From positions 1 through 64,000 of the forward strand of contig NZ_BMQJ01000011.1 in NCBI RefSeq assembly GCF_014648055.1: a stretch of 64,000 nt of DNA, read 5' to 3'. Position 1 is the stretch's first letter, and each line of letters opens with the position of its first letter. The DNA is from Streptosporangium pseudovulgare. Its GTDB lineage: Bacteria > Actinomycetota > Actinomycetes > Streptosporangiales > Streptosporangiaceae. A program made the position numbers and the translations under genes. Under the pieces are notes generated by a model. The model had not been told where the DNA came from. It ran no database searches and saw only the letters and a program-made list of their open reading frames with translations. Positions 53,354 through 62,526 of this stretch are shown here, one piece after another.

Positions 53354-53494
53354 GCACCGGCGGGACCTCCTCCGGGCGTGGCGGCGCGCCCCCGCGGCCT
53401 CGTCCGGCACGGTCGCGCGGCCTCGTCCGGCACGGTCGCACGGCCGTACGGCCCGCGCACGGCATGACGGCGCGGCCGTACGGCGCGGCACACC

Positions 53495-53535
53495 GCAATC
53501 CCAAAGATGCGGGGCGAACCGGGCGGGATGAAGCT
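53495..53535 (+). promoter_or_regulatory. Cluster promoter motif, copy l (Paa-type operon)
   Basis: GCAATCCCAAAGATGC (53495-53510), 19 nt, GAAGCT (53530-53535). The operon starts at 53642. This puts the epoxidase genes in the same regulon as the sugar and beta-amino-acid genes. A ~22-bp repeat (GGCCTCGTCCGGCACGGTCG) lies at about 53395-53440. Confidence 0.75.
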
Positions 53536-53641
53536 GAGATGGCCGAGCAGCCGTACCGGCCGGAAGGGAGCCCGCTTCGGCGGCGGTAGCACCGTGACCT
53601 GGTGCCCCGGCGACCCGGGGAGCTTTCGGAGAGGGGCAGGG

Positions 53642-55348
53642 GTGAAGATCGTCGGAAGTCCGGCCGGGAGGCCGTCGCCGTTCGGCGCCGAAGAGCCCGG
53701 ACCGGCGGGGGCGGCGTCCGGGGGCGGGGACCGGGCGTTCGGGACCGAGGAGCTTCTCGCGGAGGTGGACGCGGCCGAGCGGGAGCTCACCGCGGCCGCG
53801 GCCGTACGGGGCCCCTCCGGGACGGGCACGGCTCCCGCCGGGACGGGCACGGCCGGCGCGGAGCCGCGGACGGACCGCCCCGGGGCCGGAGACGGCGACG
53901 AGACCCGGGACGGCGGCGTCACCGGCGCAGGGACGGCGGAGCGGGAGCGGTTCGAGGCGCTGATCGCGGCGGACGGGAAGGTCGAGCCGCGGGACTGGAT
54001 GCCCGACGGCTACCGGCGGGCCCTGCTGCGGCAGATCGCGCAGCACGCGCACTCCGAGATCATGGGCATGCAGCCGGAGACCAACTGGATCGGCCGCGCC
54101 CCCACCCTCATGCGCAAGGCGATCCTGATCGCGAAGGTGCAGGACGAGGCCGGTCACGGGCTCTACCTCTACTCCACGGCCGAGACCCTGGGCGTCACCC
54201 GCGAGTGGCTGCTGGACGAGCTGCACGCCGGGCGGCAGAAGTACCTGTCGTTCATCAACTACCCGACGCTCACCTGGGCCGACGTCGGGGCGCTCGCCTG
54301 GCTGACGGACGGCGCGGCCGTCGTCAACCAGGTGTCGCTGTGCCGCACCTCCTACGGCCCGTACGCGCGGGCGCTGGTGCGCGTCTGCCGGGAGGAGTCG
54401 TTCCACCACCGGCAGGGCTTCGACATCCTGTACGCGCTGTCGCGCGGCACCCCCGCGCAGCGGGAGATGCTGCGGGACGCGGTCGCCCGCTGGTGGTACC
54501 CGGCGCTGGCGATGTTCGGGCTGCCGAGGGACAGGTCCACCCGCTCGGACCTGTCGCTGGCGTGGCGCATCAAGCGCGCCCCCAACGACGAGCTGCGGCA
54601 GCGGTTCGTCGACATCTGCGTGCCGCAGGCCGAGATCCTCGGCGTCGAACTGCCGGACCCTGCGCTGCGCTGGAACCCCGAGCGCGGGCACTACGACTTC
54701 ACCCCGCCCGACTACGACGAGCTCATGCGGGTCGTCGCGGGCGACGGGCCGTGCAACCGCCAGCGCATGGCCCACCGGCGGCGCGCCCACGAGGAGGGCG
54801 CCTGGGTGCGCGAGGCCGCGGCGGCCTACGCCGCCAAACACCCCGCGGAGCCGTACGGTGAGCCGCCCGCCTCCCCGGAGGCCCTGGAAGCCGCGGAGAC
54901 CGCGGAGACCGCCGCGTCCCCGGACGTCCCGAAGACCGCGGAGACCGCCGCGTCCCCGGGCGCCCCGGAGGCCGCGGAGATCGCAGAGATCGCGGAGACC
55001 GTGGAGACGACGCGGAACGCCGGGATCCCAATGGCCGCCGAGACCACCGGCGCCCCGGGGGTTCCGCGGAGCGACTGGCCGCTGTGGGAGGTGTTCGTGC
55101 GGGCGCGCCGCGGGTTCGCCCACGCGCACGCCGGAAGCCTGCACGCCGCCGACGCCGCGACGGCGCTGCGCAACGCCCGCGACCTGTACACGCGCCGGGG
55201 TGAGGGCGTGTCCGTCTGGGTCGCGCCGGCGGGAGCCATCACCGCGTCGAGCCCGGACGAGCGGGACGCCTTCTTCGACCCGGCGGCCGACAAGACGTAC
55301 CGGCACCCCTCCTTCTTCGACCTGCCCGAAGGGGTGAAGCACCTGTGA
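53642..55348 (+). CDS. Natural PaaA-PaaB fusion, phenylacetyl-CoA 1,2-epoxidase type
   Basis: 568 aa. Residues ~100-405 are PaaA, the diiron oxygenase subunit ([28 protein letters not shown] with ExxH ligands, [12 protein letters not shown] with the second ExxH). Residues ~480-568 are PaaB ([20 protein letters not shown] to [14 protein letters not shown]). They are joined by an ~75-residue linker of Glu-Thr-Ala repeats. Separate paaA and paaB genes are the norm. A ~95-residue low-complexity N-terminal extension precedes PaaA; GTG 53642 has GGAGAGGGG upstream. With PaaC, D and E it should epoxidise the ring of an aryl-CoA. The neighbouring ligase suggests benzoyl- or aminobenzoyl-CoA rather than phenylacetyl-CoA. 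Confidence 0.9.
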   Translation: MKIVGSPAGRPSPFGAEEPGPAGAASGGGDRAFGTEELLAEVDAAERELTAAAAVRGPSGTGTAPAGTGTAGAEPRTDRPGAGDGDETRDGGVTGAGTAERERFEALIAADGKVEPRDWMPDGYRRALLRQIAQHAHSEIMGMQPETNWIGRAPTLMRKAILIAKVQDEAGHGLYLYSTAETLGVTREWLLDELHAGRQKYLSFINYPTLTWADVGALAWLTDGAAVVNQVSLCRTSYGPYARALVRVCREESFHHRQGFDILYALSRGTPAQREMLRDAVARWWYPALAMFGLPRDRSTRSDLSLAWRIKRAPNDELRQRFVDICVPQAEILGVELPDPALRWNPERGHYDFTPPDYDELMRVVAGDGPCNRQRMAHRRRAHEEGAWVREAAAAYAAKHPAEPYGEPPASPEALEAAETAETAASPDVPKTAETAASPGAPEAAEIAEIAETVETTRNAGIPMAAETTGAPGVPRSDWPLWEVFVRARRGFAHAHAGSLHAADAATALRNARDLYTRRGEGVSVWVAPAGAITASSPDERDAFFDPAADKTYRHPSFFDLPEGVKHL

Positions 55349-56211
55349 ACGAGCCGACCGCCCCACCGGCCGGGCCGGACGCCGCGGGAGACCCGGGCGC
55401 GCGGGGGTTCACCGTACCGGGATCCGCCGGGCCCGGTTTCGTCACGCGGGGTTCCGGCGCCCGGGGCCTTCTCGCCGAGGAGCCCGGTCTGCCCGGTTAC
55501 GTGCTCGGGCTCGGGGACGACGCGCTGGTCGCCGCCCAGCGGGTGGCGGAGTGGTGCGCGCGGGCCCCGCAGCTGGAGGAGGACGTCGCCCTGGCCAACA
55601 TCGCGCTGGACCTGCTCGGCCAGGCGCGGGCGCTGCTGTCGTACGCGGGCGAGCTGGAAGGGCTGGGCCGCGACGAGGACGCGCTGGCCTACACGCGCGA
55701 CGAGCGCGACTTCCGCAACGTCCAGCTCGTCGAGCTTCCCGACCGCGACTTCGCCGTGACCGTCGCCAAGATGCTGTTCTTCGGCGCCTACCAGCATCTC
55801 CTCTACACGGCGCTGTCGTCCTCGGCCGACCCGCGACTGGCCGGCATCGCCGCCAAGGCGGCCAAGGAGACGGCCTACCACACCGACCACGCCGTGACCT
55901 GGACGCTGCGGCTGGGCGACGGCACCGCCGAGTCCCACCGGCGGATGCAGGCCGCCGTCGACGAGGTGTGGCCCTTCACCCACGAACTGTTCGAGCCGTT
56001 CCCGCCGGTGCCCGGAACGGTCGATCCGGCCGGGCTGCGCGGCGCGTGGCTGGAGCCGGTCGAGCGGGTGCTGCGCGAGGCGACGCTGCGCCGTCCCGAG
56101 GACGGCTGGGCGCCGACGGGCGGCCGCCGCGGCACGCACACCGAGGCGTTCGGCCACCTGCTCGCCGAACTGCAGTACGTGCACCGCACCCACCCGGGAG
56201 CCCGCTGGTGA
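55345..56211 (+). CDS. paaC: PaaC-like structural subunit of aryl-CoA epoxidase
   Basis: 288 aa ferritin-like protein. [42 protein letters not shown] and [17 protein letters not shown] are PaaC signatures; [12 protein letters not shown] continues the four-helix bundle. PaaC lacks a functional diiron site and scaffolds PaaA. The first ~45 residues are an extra Gly/Pro-rich tail. GTG 55345 overlaps the PaaAB stop (GTGA). Confidence 0.9.
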   Translation: MNEPTAPPAGPDAAGDPGARGFTVPGSAGPGFVTRGSGARGLLAEEPGLPGYVLGLGDDALVAAQRVAEWCARAPQLEEDVALANIALDLLGQARALLSYAGELEGLGRDEDALAYTRDERDFRNVQLVELPDRDFAVTVAKMLFFGAYQHLLYTALSSSADPRLAGIAAKAAKETAYHTDHAVTWTLRLGDGTAESHRRMQAAVDEVWPFTHELFEPFPPVPGTVDPAGLRGAWLEPVERVLREATLRRPEDGWAPTGGRRGTHTEAFGHLLAELQYVHRTHPGARW

Positions 56212-56828
56212 CCGGCCACACCCTGACCGCCGGCCCCGAGGCCCGGGTGCGGGCCGCGGTGGCGGCCGTGCCCGACCCGGAGCTGCGGGTGCTGTCCATC
56301 GGGGAGCTGGGCGTGCTGCGGGACGTGACGGTCGGGCCCGGCGGCCGGGTGGTCGTCACGATCACGCCCACCTATCTCGGCTGCCCCGCGCTGGAGGTCA
56401 TCCGGTCCGGCATCACGGCGGCGGCGCGGGACGCGGGCTTCCCCGACGTCGAGATCGTCACCTCCCTCTCCCCGCCGTGGACGACCGACTGGCTGGACGA
56501 GACCGCCCGCGCGAAGCTCGCCGCCACCGGCATCGCCCCGCCGCCCCCGGCCGCCCCGGACCCGGCGGGCGGGGTTCCCCGGGCGGGCGCGGCCTCCCCG
56601 GAGGGCGCGGCTTCCCCCGAAGGCGCGGCGGAGGCGACCGGCGTCCCGCCCCGGGCCCGCGCGCTGCCGCTGCTCACCATCTCGCCGCGCCCGCCGTACC
56701 TCCCCGGCTGCCCGCGCTGCGGCGGGGCCGCGACCGAGGAGATCACCCGAGCCGGCGCCACGGCGTGCCGGTCGCTGTGGCGCTGCCGCGCCTGCGGCGA
56801 GCCGTTCGAGCACATGAAGGGCCACTGA
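56208..56828 (+). CDS. paaD: PaaD-like Fe-S assembly protein
   Basis: 206 aa. An N-terminal MIP18/DUF59 domain (VPDPELRVLSIGELGVLRDV, TPTYLGCPALEVI) is joined through an Ala/Pro/Glu-rich linker to a C-terminal zinc ribbon (CPRCGG and CRACGEPFEHMKGH). PaaD is needed to mature the epoxidase complex in bacteria. It overlaps paaC (GTGA) and paaE (TGATG). Confidence 0.9.
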   Translation: MTGHTLTAGPEARVRAAVAAVPDPELRVLSIGELGVLRDVTVGPGGRVVVTITPTYLGCPALEVIRSGITAAARDAGFPDVEIVTSLSPPWTTDWLDETARAKLAATGIAPPPPAAPDPAGGVPRAGAASPEGAASPEGAAEATGVPPRARALPLLTISPRPPYLPGCPRCGGAATEEITRAGATACRSLWRCRACGEPFEHMKGH

Positions 56829-58087
56829 TGACGGCCACGACGACTCCGGCGCCCCCCGCGGCCACGGGACCCGGGACCTCCGCGGCACCCGGAGCTCCCG
56901 CGGCACCCGGAGCTCCCGCGGCGCCCGGGGCTCCCGCGGCGCCCGGGACGACGACGTCGGCCGCGACGGCCGCGACGACCGGTGTCCCGGCCCGCGCCCG
57001 GCTGCGCTTCCACCGCCTGACCGTCACCGCCGTGGAGCCGGTCGCGGCCGACGGCAGCGCGGTGGCGGTGACGTTCGGCGTCCCCGCCGGGCTGCGCGGG
57101 ACCTTCGCCTTCGTTCCCGGCCAGCACGTCACGGTGCGGGCGGTGATCTCCGGCGTGGAGACCCGCCGCAGCTACTCCCTCTGCTCCACCCCCGCCGAGC
57201 TGGAACGGCACGGCACGATGCGGATCGGCGTCCGCGTCGTGCCGGGCGGGCGGTTCTCCTCCCACGCCGCCGGCGCGCTCGCCGCCGGGGACGCGCTGGA
57301 CGTGCTGCCGCCCGTGGGCGCCTTCGGCACCGCGTTCGACCCGGCGCGGCGGCGGTGCTACGGGGCCGTCGTGGCCGGCTCCGGCATCACGCCCGTGCTG
57401 TCGCTGGCCGCCGCCGCGCTGGCCACGGAACCGCGCAGCACGTTCACGGTGGTGTACGGCAACCGCACCGCGGACTCGATGATGTTCGCCGAGGAGCTGG
57501 CCGACCTCAAGGACCGCCACCCGGGGCGGCTGCACCTGGTGCACTCCTTCTCCCGCGAGGAGCCGCGCCTCGGCCTGGCCGGGGGGCGGCTGGACGCCGG
57601 CCGGCTGACGGACGTCCTCACCCGCCTCGTCGCGCCGGAGCGGGTGCGGGAGTGGTTCCTGTGCGGGCCCGAGGGCATGGTGCGCGACGCGCGGCGGGTG
57701 CTGGCGGAGGTGGCCGGGGACGGCGCCGCCGTGCACACCGAGCTGTTCCACACCGGCGGGCCGCAGCCTCCGCCCGCGACGCCCGCCGTACCGCCGCCCG
57801 CCGGGCAGGGCCGCCAGGTGCGGGTCCTGCTGGACGGCCGGGCCACGACGCTGCGCGTCCGGGGGGACCGGCCGATCCTCGACGACGCCCTGCCGCACCG
57901 CCCGGAGCTGCCGTACTCGTGCCGCAACGGCGTGTGCGCCACCTGCCGCGCCCGCGTCGTGGACGGCGAGGTGCGGATGACCGGCAACTGGGCGCTGACC
58001 GAGGAGGAACTGGCCGCGGGCTACGTGCTCACGTGCCGGTCGGTGCCCGTGAGCGACCGGGTGACCGTCGACTTCGACGTCGTATGA
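56828..58087 (+). CDS. paaE: PaaE-like NAD(P)H reductase of aryl-CoA epoxidase
   Basis: 419 aa. Order: a low-complexity N-terminus with four tandem Ala-Pro-Gly-Ala-Pro repeats encoded by a ~15-bp unit; an FAD domain (RRSYSLCSTP) from about residue 60; an NAD(P) domain (VVAGSGITPVLSL, FLCGPEGM); and a C-terminal plant-type [2Fe-2S] domain with SCRNGVCATCRARVV and a final LTCRS. It delivers electrons to the PaaA diiron centre. It starts at the stop of paaD and is the last gene of the tightly coupled block. Confidence 0.92.
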   Translation: MTATTTPAPPAATGPGTSAAPGAPAAPGAPAAPGAPAAPGTTTSAATAATTGVPARARLRFHRLTVTAVEPVAADGSAVAVTFGVPAGLRGTFAFVPGQHVTVRAVISGVETRRSYSLCSTPAELERHGTMRIGVRVVPGGRFSSHAAGALAAGDALDVLPPVGAFGTAFDPARRRCYGAVVAGSGITPVLSLAAAALATEPRSTFTVVYGNRTADSMMFAEELADLKDRHPGRLHLVHSFSREEPRLGLAGGRLDAGRLTDVLTRLVAPERVREWFLCGPEGMVRDARRVLAEVAGDGAAVHTELFHTGGPQPPPATPAVPPPAGQGRQVRVLLDGRATTLRVRGDRPILDDALPHRPELPYSCRNGVCATCRARVVDGEVRMTGNWALTEEELAAGYVLTCRSVPVSDRVTVDFDVV

Positions 58088-58160
58088 GGACGCCGTACGA
58101 GGACGTCCCACGAGCGCGACCCGACCACACGATGACGATCTCGACGAGCCAGGAGGGCCC

Positions 58161-60443
58161 ATGAGAACCGCGCACCGGACCTGCCCCATCTGCGACGCCG
58201 TCTGCGGCCTGCGGCTGACGCTCGACGACGCCGGACGCGTCACCTCGGTCAAGGGCGACCCCGACGACCCGTTCTCCAAGGGGTTCGTCTGCCCCAAGGG
58301 GGCGAGCCTCGGCCACATCGACGAGGACCCCGACCGGCTGCGCGCGCCGATGGTCCGCGAGGGCGACGACTGGCGCGAGGTCACCTGGGAGGAGGCGTTC
58401 CGCGCGGTCCACGAGGGCCTGAACGGGGTGATCGACGCCCACGGCCGCGACGCCCTCGCCGTCTACTTCGGCAACCCGACCTTCCACACGATGGCCGGTT
58501 TCATGTACCGGATGCCGCTCACCCAGTCGCTCGGCACCCGCAACGTCTTCTCGGCCAGCACCATCGACCAGATCCCCAAGCAGGTCGCCGGCGGCCTGAT
58601 GTACGGCGACGCGATGGCCATCGCCGTGCCCGACCTGGACCGCACCGACCACCTGCTGGTGATCGGCGCCAACCCGGCGGTGTCCAACGGCTCGCTGTGC
58701 GCGGCCCCGGACTTCCCCGGCCGGCTCAAGGCGCTGCGGGCGCGGGGCGGCAAACTCGTCGTGGTCGACCCGCGCCGCACCCGGACCGCGGCCATGGCCG
58801 ACGAGCACGTCTTCGTCCGGCCCGGCACCGACGCCTTCCTGCTGATGGGCGTCGTCCACACCCTGCTCGCCGAGGACCTGACGTCGCTCGACCGGGTCGG
58901 CGTCGAGGTCGGCGGCCTGGACGAGCTGCGGCGGCTGGCGGACGACTTCACCCCCGAGGCGGTCTCCCGGGTCTGCGGGGTGCCCGCCGAGCAGATCATC
59001 CGGATGGCCCGCGAGCTGGCCGCCGCCCCTTCGGCCGCGGTCTACTCGCGCATCGGCACCTGCACCGCCGAGTTCGGCACCGTCACCCAGTGGCTGGTGG
59101 ACGTGGTCAACACGCTGACCGGCAACCTCGACCGTCCCGGCGGGGTCATGTTCACCAGGACCGCCGCGCTGGAGTTCTTCCGCACCGGCCAGCCGTACAG
59201 CGGGGGCAACTGGCGCAGCCGTGCCCGCGGCGTGCCGGAGGCGATGGGCGAGCTGCCGGTGGCGACGCTGGCCGACGAGATCGAGACGCCGGGCGAGGGC
59301 CAGGTCAGGGCGCTGATCACGATCGCGGGCAACCCGGTGCTGTCGGCGCCGAACGGGCCCCGGCTGGACCGGGCGTTCGCCGGCCTGGACTTCATGGTCT
59401 GCGTGGACCCGTACCTGAACGAGACGACCCGGCACGCGAACGTCATCCTGCCGCCGCCGCGCATGCTGCAGATGCCGCACTACGACTTCCTGCTGCTGAC
59501 CGTGACGGTGCGCAACTACACCCGGTTCTCTCCGCCGATCCTGCCGCTGGAGCCGGGGCAGCTGTCGGAGGCGGAGATCCTGGCGAAGCTGACGCTGATC
59601 GCCGCCGGGCAGGGAGCGGACGCCGACCCGGCCGGGCTCGACGAGATGATCGTCGGGCAGATCCTCGGCGGGGCCGTCCAGGCGCCCGGATCGCCGTTCG
59701 AGGGCCGTGACCCGGCCGAGCTGCGCGCCGGCCTCACCGGCGACAGCGGCCCGGAGCTGATGCTGGACGCGATACTCCAGCTCGGCCCGTACGGCCTGTC
59801 GCTGGCGAAGCTGCGGGAGAACCCGCACGGCCTCGACCTGGGCCCGCTGCAGCCCCGGCTGGCGGAGCTGGTGTGCACGCCGTCGGGCCGGGTGGAGCTG
59901 GCTCCGGAGCCGCTGGCCCCGGAGGTGGAACGACTCCGCGGGCGGCTGGCCGCGGCCCCGCCGGAGATGGTGCTGATCGGGCGGCGCCAGCTTCGGTCCA
60001 ACAACAGCTGGCTGCACAACGTCGGCACGCTGGTCGGCGGCAGCAACCGCTGCACCCTGCACGTCCACCCGAGCGACGCGGCCCGGCTCGGCCTGGCCGG
60101 GGAGGCGCTGGTGCGTTCGGCCGCCGGTGAGCTGACCGTGCCGGTGGAGACCACCGAGTCGATCATGCCCGGGGTGGTCAGCCTGCCCCACGGGTGGGGG
60201 CACGCCGGGAGCTCCCTGCGGGTCGCGGCCGAGCACGCCGGGGTCAACGCCAACGCGCTGACCGACGAGACGGTGATCGACCCGCTGTCGGGGAACGCGG
60301 TGTTCAACGGCGTCCCCGTCACGGTCGCCCCTGCCGTCCAGGACACCCAGGCCACCCAGGACTCCGGCGGCGACGCCTGCTCCGGCTCGGGCACGCGGGC
60401 GGCGGGCCCGGTCGCGGTCACGCTCACGACCCGAGGCGCGTGA
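58161..60443 (+). CDS. Molybdopterin oxidoreductase, DMSO-reductase family
   Basis: 760 aa. The N-terminal 4Fe-4S motif is CPICDAVCGLRL with the fourth Cys in FVCPKG. ERMPLTQSLGT-like and VIGANPAVSNGS segments and a C-terminal molybdopterin-dinucleotide-binding domain (LRSNNSWLHNV, SDAARLGL, HGWGHAGSSLR) follow. It lies 73 nt after paaE with GGAGGG before ATG 58161, so it probably belongs to the same transcript. Family members move oxygen atoms or reduce/hydroxylate organic compounds. A role on an aryl or tropone-like intermediate is possible; an unrelated formate-dehydrogenase-like function cannot be excluded. No electron-transfer subunit is adjacent. Confidence 0.85.
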   Translation: MRTAHRTCPICDAVCGLRLTLDDAGRVTSVKGDPDDPFSKGFVCPKGASLGHIDEDPDRLRAPMVREGDDWREVTWEEAFRAVHEGLNGVIDAHGRDALAVYFGNPTFHTMAGFMYRMPLTQSLGTRNVFSASTIDQIPKQVAGGLMYGDAMAIAVPDLDRTDHLLVIGANPAVSNGSLCAAPDFPGRLKALRARGGKLVVVDPRRTRTAAMADEHVFVRPGTDAFLLMGVVHTLLAEDLTSLDRVGVEVGGLDELRRLADDFTPEAVSRVCGVPAEQIIRMARELAAAPSAAVYSRIGTCTAEFGTVTQWLVDVVNTLTGNLDRPGGVMFTRTAALEFFRTGQPYSGGNWRSRARGVPEAMGELPVATLADEIETPGEGQVRALITIAGNPVLSAPNGPRLDRAFAGLDFMVCVDPYLNETTRHANVILPPPRMLQMPHYDFLLLTVTVRNYTRFSPPILPLEPGQLSEAEILAKLTLIAAGQGADADPAGLDEMIVGQILGGAVQAPGSPFEGRDPAELRAGLTGDSGPELMLDAILQLGPYGLSLAKLRENPHGLDLGPLQPRLAELVCTPSGRVELAPEPLAPEVERLRGRLAAAPPEMVLIGRRQLRSNNSWLHNVGTLVGGSNRCTLHVHPSDAARLGLAGEALVRSAAGELTVPVETTESIMPGVVSLPHGWGHAGSSLRVAAEHAGVNANALTDETVIDPLSGNAVFNGVPVTVAPAVQDTQATQDSGGDACSGSGTRAAGPVAVTLTTRGA

Positions 60444-60500
60444 CCCAGGGCGCGTGACCCGGGGCGACCGCGGTTCCGGTCGCGGTCGCCTCCGGGGGAG

Positions 60501-61520
60501 TCAGCAGGTGACGTCCCTGCCGGTGAACCGGGCCCAGGCGACCGACCCCGCGACCGCGGTGTAGGCGGCGAAGACCAGCAGGCCCCGGCCCATGTCGCCG
60601 AAGGCCACCGGGTCGCGCAGCACCCCGTCGAACCCCGTCCACCAGTGCGTCAGCAGGTAGGGCTGGAGGTCGGCGAGCTGCGGGATGGCACGGAGGACCT
60701 GGGCGGCGACGACCAGCACCACGGTGGCGGCGATGGCGCCGATGGCCACCTCGGTCAGCGTGGAGATGGCCAGCGAGACGGCGGCCAGTGCCGCCATGCC
60801 CGCCGCGACGTACAGCACGACCAGGCCCATCCGCAGCAGGCCGTCGGTGAAGGGCACGGTCGCGCCGGACAGCAGCGTGACCGGGCCGACCGGGAACAGC
60901 GCCAGCCCGGTCAGCAGCGCCGACAGCACGACCGTCGAGACGGCGGCCAGGCAGAAGACGACGGCGCCCACGTACTTGACGGCCAGCAGCCGGGCCCTGC
61001 CCGCCGGGGCGACCAGCAGGTAGCGCAGCGTGCCCGCGCCCGCCTCCCCGGCGACGGAGTCCCCGGCCACCACGGAGACCGCCACGGGCAGCATGAACTG
61101 CACCAGCACGCTCAGCGCGGCGAAGGCGAGGAAGAGGGCGTTCCCGGTGACCCGTCCCAGGATCGCCAGCTCGCCCCCGCCCGCCCCGCCGCCGCCGTCC
61201 ACGCCGGTGAACAGCCGCAGCGCCAGGCCGAGCAGCACCGGGACCGCGGCGAGCACGGCCAGCACGGCGAGGTTCCGCGGCCTGCGGAAGATCATCCCCA
61301 GCTCGGAGCCGAGCAGCCGCAGCCACGCCCGCACCGCGCCGGCCGCCCGCACCGCCGTAACCGCGTCGGCCGCCCGCGCCGCCGGAACCGCGCCGCCGGC
61401 CGTTCCCGCCGCGGCTCCTCCGCCCGCGCCACCGGGACCGCCGGGCACCGCGGCGTCCGCCGTCCCGGCCGCGTCCCCGGCGGCTCCGGTCACCGGGACC
61501 GGACCGCTAACCGTCGACAT
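60501..61520 (-). CDS. ABC-2-type transporter permease
   Basis: 339 aa. A ~60-residue Ala/Gly-rich cytoplasmic N-terminus precedes about six hydrophobic spans: NLAVLAVLAAVPVLLGLAL first, then a long periplasmic-side Gly-rich loop, VAVSVVAGDSVAGEAGAGTLRYLL (typical ABC-2 motif) and further spans. It overlaps the ATPase gene by 14 nt. With that ATPase it forms a drug- or lipid-type exporter; no cluster motif precedes it. Confidence 0.88.
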   Translation of the reverse strand: MSTVSGPVPVTGAAGDAAGTADAAVPGGPGGAGGGAAAGTAGGAVPAARAADAVTAVRAAGAVRAWLRLLGSELGMIFRRPRNLAVLAVLAAVPVLLGLALRLFTGVDGGGGAGGGELAILGRVTGNALFLAFAALSVLVQFMLPVAVSVVAGDSVAGEAGAGTLRYLLVAPAGRARLLAVKYVGAVVFCLAAVSTVVLSALLTGLALFPVGPVTLLSGATVPFTDGLLRMGLVVLYVAAGMAALAAVSLAISTLTEVAIGAIAATVVLVVAAQVLRAIPQLADLQPYLLTHWWTGFDGVLRDPVAFGDMGRGLLVFAAYTAVAGSVAWARFTGRDVTC

Positions 61521-62526
61521 CGAACCCCTCCCCCGTCAGGCCCACGAACACGTCCTCCAGGCTGGGCCGCCGTACGCCCAGCCCCCGTACGGCGACGCCC
61601 GCCGCCACCAGGGCCGCGCAGACCCGCTCGGGCTCCTCGGCGTCCAGTTCGGCGTCGGCCTCGCCGTCCCCGGCGCGGATCCCGGTCAGCCCGGCGGCGG
61701 CCAGCACCGCGACCGCCCCGGCGACGTCGGGGGTCTCCACCCGGATCCGGACCGTCTCCCGCGCCAGGAGATCGGCGATGGTGCCCTGCGCGACCAGCCG
61801 CCCGGTCCGCATGACGGCCACGTGGGAGCACATCTGCTCCACCTCCGCCAGCAGGTGGGAGGAGACGAACACGGTCGTCCCCTCGGCGGCGATCTCCCTG
61901 ACCAGTGCTCGCACCTCGCGCGTGCCCTGCGGGTCCAGGCCGTTGGTCGGCTCGTCCAGGACCAGCAGCTCCCGGGGCTCCAGCAGCGCGGCGGCGATGG
62001 CCAGCCGCTGGCGCATGCCCAGCGAGTAGGCCCGGTAACGCTTGCCGGCCGCGGCGGTCAGGCCCACCCGTTCCAGGGCGTGCCCGATCCGGGCCGTGGC
62101 CGTGCGCGGGTCGGCCGCCGGGTCGGCGGCGTCGTAGCGGCGCAGGTTGGCCTCACCCGTCAGGTACGGGTAGAACGCGGGCCCCTCGACCACCGCCCCC
62201 ACCCGCGGCAGCACCGTGGTCATCCCGTCCGGCATCGGCCGGCCGAGCAGCTCCCACGTCCCGGCCGTCGGCGTGACCAGGCCGAGCAGCATGCGGATGG
62301 TGGTGGTCTTGCCCGAGCCGTTCGGCCCGAGGAAACCGAAGACCGAGCCCCCGGGCACGGCCAGGTCGAGGGCGTCCACGGCGACCTGGCCGCCGCGGAA
62401 CCGCTTGGTCAGCCCGCGGGTGACGATCGAGCACTCCTCCGGCGCGGGCCCCGCGCCGCGGGGAGCGACGGAGCGCTCCCCGCGGCGGCCCGCCAGGAGG
62501 CCGGTGTCTCCTGGCATGTCGCTCAC
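61507..62526 (-). CDS. ABC transporter ATP-binding protein
   Basis: 339 aa. Walker A GPNGSGKTTT, signature LGMRQRLAIAAAL (in place of LSGGQ), Walker B LLVLDEPTNGLDP and H-loop VSSHLLAEVEQ are all present. The C-terminal ~100 residues resemble DrrA-type regulatory domains. GTG 62526 overlaps the stop of the upstream LolA/RseB-like gene; ATG 62517 is an alternative. It pairs with the ABC-2 permease. Confidence 0.92.
   Translation of the reverse strand: MSDMPGDTGLLAGRRGERSVAPRGAGPAPEECSIVTRGLTKRFRGGQVAVDALDLAVPGGSVFGFLGPNGSGKTTTIRMLLGLVTPTAGTWELLGRPMPDGMTTVLPRVGAVVEGPAFYPYLTGEANLRRYDAADPAADPRTATARIGHALERVGLTAAAGKRYRAYSLGMRQRLAIAAALLEPRELLVLDEPTNGLDPQGTREVRALVREIAAEGTTVFVSSHLLAEVEQMCSHVAVMRTGRLVAQGTIADLLARETVRIRVETPDVAGAVAVLAAAGLTGIRAGDGEADAELDAEEPERVCAALVAAGVAVRGLGVRRPSLEDVFVGLTGEGFDVDG

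Noticed and set aside
53207-53589. Short + strand frames after the tryptophan dioxygenase gene
   Set aside because: They are Arg/Pro-rich shadow sequence, overlap promoter copy l and lack plausible starts.
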